Source: Comamonadaceae bacterium (GTDB lineage: Bacteria; Pseudomonadota; Gammaproteobacteria; Burkholderiales; Burkholderiaceae_C). Taken from it: DNA of 10,097 nucleotides. The stretch's first letter is position 1, and every line of letters starts with the position of its first letter. A model generated the notes under the pieces. The model saw only the letters and a list, made by a program, of their open reading frames with translations. It made no database searches and was not told the origin of the DNA. This document shows, piece by piece, positions 6,689 through 10,097 of the stretch. The stretch covers positions 1 to 10,097 of the forward strand of contig CANHKH010000077.1 of assembly GCA_947460165.1 (NCBI GenBank), given 5' to 3'. A program made the translations under genes and the position numbers.

Positions 6689-7921
6689 ATGCCCGCCTAC
6701 TCCTACGATGCCGTAGACACCGAAGGCCGCCCCAGCCGGGGCATGGTCGAGGCCGACACCGCCCGCAGCGCCCGCAGCCAGTTGCGCAGCCGGGGCCTGG
6801 TGGCCTTGAGTGTGCAGGTGGTTGACAGCGGCTCGGCCCACCAGGCCAAGCCCGGCTTGCTGCAGCGCCAGCTGTGGACGCCTCGCGCCTTCAATGCCTT
6901 GAAACTCGCCATCCACACCCGGCAATTGGCCGGCTTGGTGCGGGCCGGCCTGCCGCTGGAGCGCGCCCTCACGGTGCTGGCCGAGGAAGCCGAAGACGAG
7001 CGCCAACAGGCCGTGCTCTCGGCCCTGCGTGCCGAGGTCAACGCGGGCGCCAGCTTTGGCAAAGCCCTGGCCCAGTTTCCCAGTGAATTTGACGCCACCT
7101 ACCGCGCCGTGATTGCCGCCGGCGAGCAAGGCGGTGCCTTGGGCGAGGTGCTCGAACGCCTGGCGCAAGACCTGGAAGACGCCCTGGCCCTGCGCAGCAA
7201 GCTGGTGGGCGCGGCGCTCTACCCGGGCATCGTCAGCCTGATTGCGCTGGCCATCGTGGTCTTTTTGCTGGGCTACGTGGTGCCGCAGGTGGCCGAGGTG
7301 TTTTCAGGCAACAAGCGCGCCCTGCCCCCCCTCACCGTGGCCATGCTGTGGCTGAGCAGCGTGGTGCGCAGCCACGGCCTGCTGGCCTTGGTGGTGCTGG
7401 GTCTGCTGGCAATTGCTGCACGCATGGCGCTCCAGCGCCCGGCGCTGCGCTTGCAGGCCGACGCCGCCTGGCTCACCTTGCCGCTGCTGGGGCGGCTGGC
7501 CCGCAGCTACAACGCCGCGCGCTTTGGCTCCACCTTGTCGCTGCTGACCTCGGCCGGCGTGCCCATGCTCAGGGCCTTGCAAGCGGCGGCCGACACCTTG
7601 AACAACCGCGCCATGCGCGCCGACGCCGAGCAAGCCCTGGTGCTGGTGCGCGAGGGTGCACCCCTGGCCTCGGCGCTGAGCGGCTTCAAGCGCTTTCCGC
7701 CGCTTTTGGTGATGTTCACGCGCCTGGGCGAGCAAACCGGGACCCTGCCCGACATGCTGCAACGCGCCGCCGCCCAGCTCAGCGCCGAAGTCCAGCGCCG
7801 CGCCCTGCGCATCGCCACCTTGCTCGAGCCACTGCTGATTGTGGCCATGGGCGGCGTGGTCATGCTGATTGTGTTGGCCGTGCTGCTGCCCATCATGGAG
7901 CTCAACCAGCTGGCGCGCTGA
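6689..7921 (+). CDS. gspF: Type II secretion system inner-membrane platform protein GspF
   Basis: GspF is the polytopic core of the inner-membrane platform, thought to couple GspE motion to pseudopilin addition. The 410-residue product matches the family in length and architecture. The N-terminus MPAYSYDAVDTEGRPSRGMV is typical. The first cytoplasmic helical domain (about 70-170) contains HTRQLAGLVRAGLPLERAL. Transmembrane segments lie at about 172-197 and 225-245. The second repeat of the helical domain (about 275-375) contains ARFGSTLSLLTSAGVPMLRA and RLGEQTGTLPDML, and the last membrane helix is at about 378-403 before PIMELNQLAR. It begins 19 bases after the gspE stop with no strong Shine-Dalgarno. 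It is the last gene of the operon here: no gspG follows, although gspG commonly comes after gspF in other arrangements. Convergent phnE lies beyond. Confidence 0.96.
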   Translation: MPAYSYDAVDTEGRPSRGMVEADTARSARSQLRSRGLVALSVQVVDSGSAHQAKPGLLQRQLWTPRAFNALKLAIHTRQLAGLVRAGLPLERALTVLAEEAEDERQQAVLSALRAEVNAGASFGKALAQFPSEFDATYRAVIAAGEQGGALGEVLERLAQDLEDALALRSKLVGAALYPGIVSLIALAIVVFLLGYVVPQVAEVFSGNKRALPPLTVAMLWLSSVVRSHGLLALVVLGLLAIAARMALQRPALRLQADAAWLTLPLLGRLARSYNAARFGSTLSLLTSAGVPMLRALQAAADTLNNRAMRADAEQALVLVREGAPLASALSGFKRFPPLLVMFTRLGEQTGTLPDMLQRAAAQLSAEVQRRALRIATLLEPLLIVAMGGVVMLIVLAVLLPIMELNQLAR

Positions 7922-7984
7922 AGCGCTTTTGATGCTGGCCTGCCGGCGATGCTTGGCGGGAAACGGTCCTCTTTCCACGCACCA

Positions 7985-8011
7985 AGCCTGCGCGGCAAAT
8001 GCGTGCAGGCT
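7985..8011. terminator. 10-bp hairpin between convergent gsp and phn units
   Basis: AGCCTGCGCG (7985-7994) pairs with 8002-8011 (CGTGCAGGCT, one G-T pair) around a 7-base loop. It lies in the 89-base gap between the converging gspF and phnE stops and touches the last base of the phnE TGA. That location suits a bidirectional terminator. No T-run is present on either side. A smaller element at 7915-7930, a 4-bp GCGC stem with a TGAA loop followed by TTTT, overlaps the gspF stop and could assist on the + strand. Confidence 0.45.
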
Positions 8012-8883
8012 CAGCGCGTGAGCGCTTTGCGGGCTGAAAAGCTCAGCAGGTCCACCAGGGCCACCATCAACAACATGGCGGCCAAGATGGTGGCGGTTTT
8101 GCCCATGTGGAACAAGCCCATGTGGAAAGACAGCATCTGCCCCAGCCCGCCTGCCCCCACCACCCCCAGCACGGCAGCGGCGCGTATGTTGTTTTCCCAG
8201 CGGTAAAGCGTGTAGCTCATGAGTTGGGGCAGCACCTGGGGCAAGGTGGCGTAGGCGAACACCCGCAGGCGCCCCACGCCCTGGGTGCGCAAGGCGGCAC
8301 CCGGCCCTGTGGGCAGGTTTTCCATGGCCTCGGCAAACAAGCGGCCCAGCACGCCGGTGGTGTGCACGGCCAGGGCCAAGGTGCCTGCAAAAGGGCCCAG
8401 ACCGGCTGAAATGAGCAGCAAAGCGGCCCAGGCCAGCTCGGGGATGGCGCGCAAGGCGTTGAGCACCATGCGCGTGGGCGTGCGCAGCCAGCTGGGGTCT
8501 TGTTCAGACAGGCGGCTGGCGGGCAAAGCCAGGGCCAGGCCCAGGGCAGCCGCGATCACCGTGCCCAAAGCCGACATGGCCAGGGTTTCCCAGGCGGCCA
8601 AAGCCACTTTGCGCACAAACACCGGTGACAGATCGGGCGGGAAAAACTCGCCCACAAAGCGAGCCATGCTGCGCGCAGCCTCCAGCGAAAACAAGGCCTG
8701 CCACTCCAGCCCCAAAGTGGCAAAGCTGGCCACCACCAGCGCCAGCACGGCCGCCGTGAACCAGCAGGCGCGGCAGCGCGCATCAAAGAGCGGTGGCGAC
8801 AATTTGTAGGGCAAGTTGGCCGCTTCAGAGCGGTCTTGACCGGTCTGGCCAGCTTGGGCCGGCGAGGTGGGCTCGGGCTTCAT
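8011..8883 (-). CDS. phnE: Phosphonate-family ABC transporter permease (second PhnE)
   Basis: This is an inner-membrane permease of the PhnE/PtxC type, which forms the channel of a phosphonate (or phosphite-like) importer. The 290-residue product has a hydrophilic N-terminus (about 1-37), a first helix at about 41-58, and a permease domain with several helices from about 92. It carries the family signatures ALRAIPELAWAALLL (143-157), GLGPFAGTLALAVHTTGVLG (161-180), an EAA loop near 186-215 (EAMENL...GVGRLRVFAYATLP), SYTLYRWENNIRAAAVLG (223-240) and VGAGGLGQ. The start at 8883 overlaps the stop of the upstream phnE as ATGA. It has AGAAAGG (8891-8897) seven bases upstream, which favours it over longer in-frame extensions. 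The EAA loop is close to the usual family form, unlike its partner. Substrate cannot be told from sequence. Confidence 0.9.
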   Translation of the reverse strand: MKPEPTSPAQAGQTGQDRSEAANLPYKLSPPLFDARCRACWFTAAVLALVVASFATLGLEWQALFSLEAARSMARFVGEFFPPDLSPVFVRKVALAAWETLAMSALGTVIAAALGLALALPASRLSEQDPSWLRTPTRMVLNALRAIPELAWAALLLISAGLGPFAGTLALAVHTTGVLGRLFAEAMENLPTGPGAALRTQGVGRLRVFAYATLPQVLPQLMSYTLYRWENNIRAAAVLGVVGAGGLGQMLSFHMGLFHMGKTATILAAMLLMVALVDLLSFSARKALTR

Positions 8884-9749
8884 GCCAAGGCCTTTCTGAG
8901 CCAGGCGCTGACGCGGTCGGCCAAGGCCACCAGGGCAATGAAAACGAGCAAGAGCGTGGCCACCTCGCCGCCGTTGAACATCTTCATGGAGTTGTCCAAC
9001 TGCTGGCCCAGACCGCCCGCCCCCACAAAGCCCAGCACCACCGAGGAGCGCACGGCGCATTCCCAGCGGTACACGGTGTAGGACGCCAGCTCGGCCGCGT
9101 GGCTGGGCAGCAAGGCGTACATGAAAGCCTGCAAGCGGCCGCTGCCGTTGCGCATCAAGGTGTGGGCGGCGTGGTTGTCGCCGCTTTCCAAAATTTCAGC
9201 GTAGACCTTGCCCAGCATGCCCGCGTAGGTCAGCGCAATGGCCAGCACGCCAGCGGTGGGCCCCAAGCCCACCACGCGCACAAACACCAGTGCCCAAATC
9301 AGCTCGGGGATGCTGCGCAGCACCACCAAGGCGCTGCGCACCGTCCAGCGAACCCAGGCCGGCCCACGCGACATGCGCCCGGACAAGGCCGACAGCGACA
9401 ACACCCGCGAGGCCGCCAGCGCCAAAGGGACGGCCAGCAAGAGCGCCAGCGTGATGCCGGCCGTGGCCATGGCCACGGTGCGCCAGGTTTCGCGCAGCAC
9501 CATGTCGACAAATTCAGGCTGCAGGGCCAGGGGCCAAAAGCCGCGCAAAAAGTCGGCGCTGGCTTGCCGGCTCTCGGGCGCCCAGAGCAGCCAAAACTTG
9601 AACTCACAGGCCACACCCAAGGGCCAAAGCAGCACCAGGGCCAGGCTCAGCCAAAACAGACGTGCCAAGAAGGCCGGGTCGCGCACAGGCACACGCCCGC
9701 CCTGTGTGGCCTCAGGCCGCAGGTTCAGGGGTGCAGAACTGAGCGCCAT
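8880..9749 (-). CDS. phnE: Phosphonate-family ABC transporter permease (first PhnE)
   Basis: This is a second PhnE/PtxC-type inner-membrane permease, presumably pairing with the adjacent one as a heterodimer. The 289-residue product has a first hydrophobic helix at about 30-47, a loop, then the permease domain from about 88. Signatures include VLRSIPELIWALVFVRVVGL (143-162), GPTAGVLAIALTYAGMLGK (163-181), SYTVYRWECAVRSSVVLGFV (223-242) and GAGGLGQQ. The EAA loop (186-215) is unusual: EILESGDNHAAHTLMRNG keeps the glycine and the LLP end but differs from its partner's ENLPTGPGAALRTQG. The ATG at 9749 is chosen over an in-frame TTG at 9761 because TGAGG lies six bases upstream. It lies eight bases after the phnC stop. 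Confidence 0.9.
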   Translation of the reverse strand: MALSSAPLNLRPEATQGGRVPVRDPAFLARLFWLSLALVLLWPLGVACEFKFWLLWAPESRQASADFLRGFWPLALQPEFVDMVLRETWRTVAMATAGITLALLLAVPLALAASRVLSLSALSGRMSRGPAWVRWTVRSALVVLRSIPELIWALVFVRVVGLGPTAGVLAIALTYAGMLGKVYAEILESGDNHAAHTLMRNGSGRLQAFMYALLPSHAAELASYTVYRWECAVRSSVVLGFVGAGGLGQQLDNSMKMFNGGEVATLLLVFIALVALADRVSAWLRKALA

Positions 9750-9755
9750 GCCAAG

Positions 9756-9760
9756 CCTCA
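9756..9760 (-). promoter_or_regulatory. Shine-Dalgarno site that sets the first phnE start
   Basis: On the - strand the sequence TGAGG (9760 down to 9756) contains the phnC TGA stop and a GAGG ribosome-binding core six bases before the ATG at 9749-9747. This supports the ATG start and suggests that ribosomes ending phnC re-initiate on phnE. The alternative TTG at 9761 overlaps the phnC stop (TTGA) but would be a weaker codon, and its own upstream site is not evident. Confidence 0.6.
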
Positions 9761-10097
9761 ACGGCAGTGCATCACCACGGGCACGGACTGAGCTGGCTCG
9801 GGCAGCGGCGGGGTGGGCGTGCCGTGCAGCTCGTGCTCGTGCTGGGCGTACAAATCAGCCAAGCGCTGGGGGCTGACCTGGTCTGCCGGCAGGTCAAACA
9901 CGCAGCGCCCATCGCGCAGGCCCCACACACGGGGAAAGTGCGCCAGCGCCATGTCCACCTGGTGCAGCGTGGCCACCAAGGTGGCTTGGCGCAGCCGGGC
10001 CTGCTCGGTCAAAGCCGCCATGGCCAGGCGCGCGCGCAGCGGGTCCAGGGCCGACAGCGGCTCGTCAATCAGCCACAGGTGGGCCGGGGCCAGCAGC
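9758..10097 (-). CDS. phnC: Phosphonate ABC transporter ATP-binding protein, C-terminal part only
   Basis: This is the cytoplasmic ATPase that powers the PhnE importer. Only the last 112 residues are in the window; the frame stays open to the right edge (first full codon at 10096). Visible are Walker B with the D-loop, LWLIDEPLSALDP (about 7-19 of the visible part), and the switch histidine in ATLHQVDMALAHFPRV. The C-terminus GLRDGRCVFDLPADQV...LADLYAQHEHELHG matches PhnC tails. Walker A and the LSGGQ signature lie beyond the window. The final residues form a Pro-rich tail. It is first of the three phn genes in view, so the promoter, and probably the substrate-binding phnD, lie to the right. 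ABC ATPases resemble each other; the call to phnC rests on the tail and on the two PhnE permeases downstream. Confidence 0.88.
   Translation of the reverse strand, partial: LLAPAHLWLIDEPLSALDPLRARLAMAALTEQARLRQATLVATLHQVDMALAHFPRVWGLRDGRCVFDLPADQVSPQRLADLYAQHEHELHGTPTPPLPEPAQSVPVVMHCR

Noticed and set aside
8884..9060. A longer N-terminus for the second phnE reaching back into the first phnE
   Set aside because: The extension is Gly/Arg-rich and would overlap the upstream gene by about 180 bases. The ATG at 8883 has AAAGG at good spacing and an ATGA coupling.
8793..9791. A 332-codon + strand open frame opposite the first phnE
   Set aside because: The predicted protein is Gln/His/Gly-rich and runs antisense to a clear ABC permease with its membrane helices and EAA loop intact.

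Overview
The window is a GC-rich (roughly two-thirds G+C by eye), densely coded piece of what looks like a betaproteobacterial chromosome. The protein sequences and the gene order (folA, type II secretion genes in the order L-M-N-D-E-F, phosphonate-type ABC transporter) best suit Burkholderiales, probably Comamonadaceae. That placement is inferred from protein style and gene order, not from a marker gene. There are no tRNA or rRNA genes, insertion sequences, CRISPR arrays or phage genes.

Left edge (1-464): the 3' nine-tenths of folA (dihydrofolate reductase) on the + strand. Region 465-634 is the only sizeable gap on the left. It holds two GC-rich hairpins after folA that could end its transcript, a separate dyad with a CCCC/GGGG core, and a TACAAT -10-like hexamer about 30 bases before gspL.

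Centre (635-7921, + strand): an apparent single operon of six type II secretion genes, gspL, gspM, gspN, gspD, gspE and gspF. L/M and M/N overlap by ATGA. The other junctions have 3, 4 and 19 untranslated bases. Together they encode most of the inner-membrane platform (L, M, F, with N), the cytoplasmic ATPase (E) and the outer-membrane secretin (D). Absent from the window are gspC, the pseudopilin genes gspG to gspK, and the prepilin peptidase, so a working machine would need those from elsewhere in the genome.

Right side (8011-10097, - strand, convergent with gsp): phnC (3' part only), phnE and a second phnE, an ATPase and two permeases of a phosphonate-family ABC importer. They are tightly packed and probably translationally coupled. 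The 89-base gap between the two convergent units holds a 10-bp hairpin that could terminate one or both.

Most of the window is recognisable housekeeping or transport machinery. I found no clearly new system. The points most worth a second look are the split T2SS cluster, a very compact tetracysteine motif in GspE, an unusual arginine-codon context bias, and the structured gspL upstream region.
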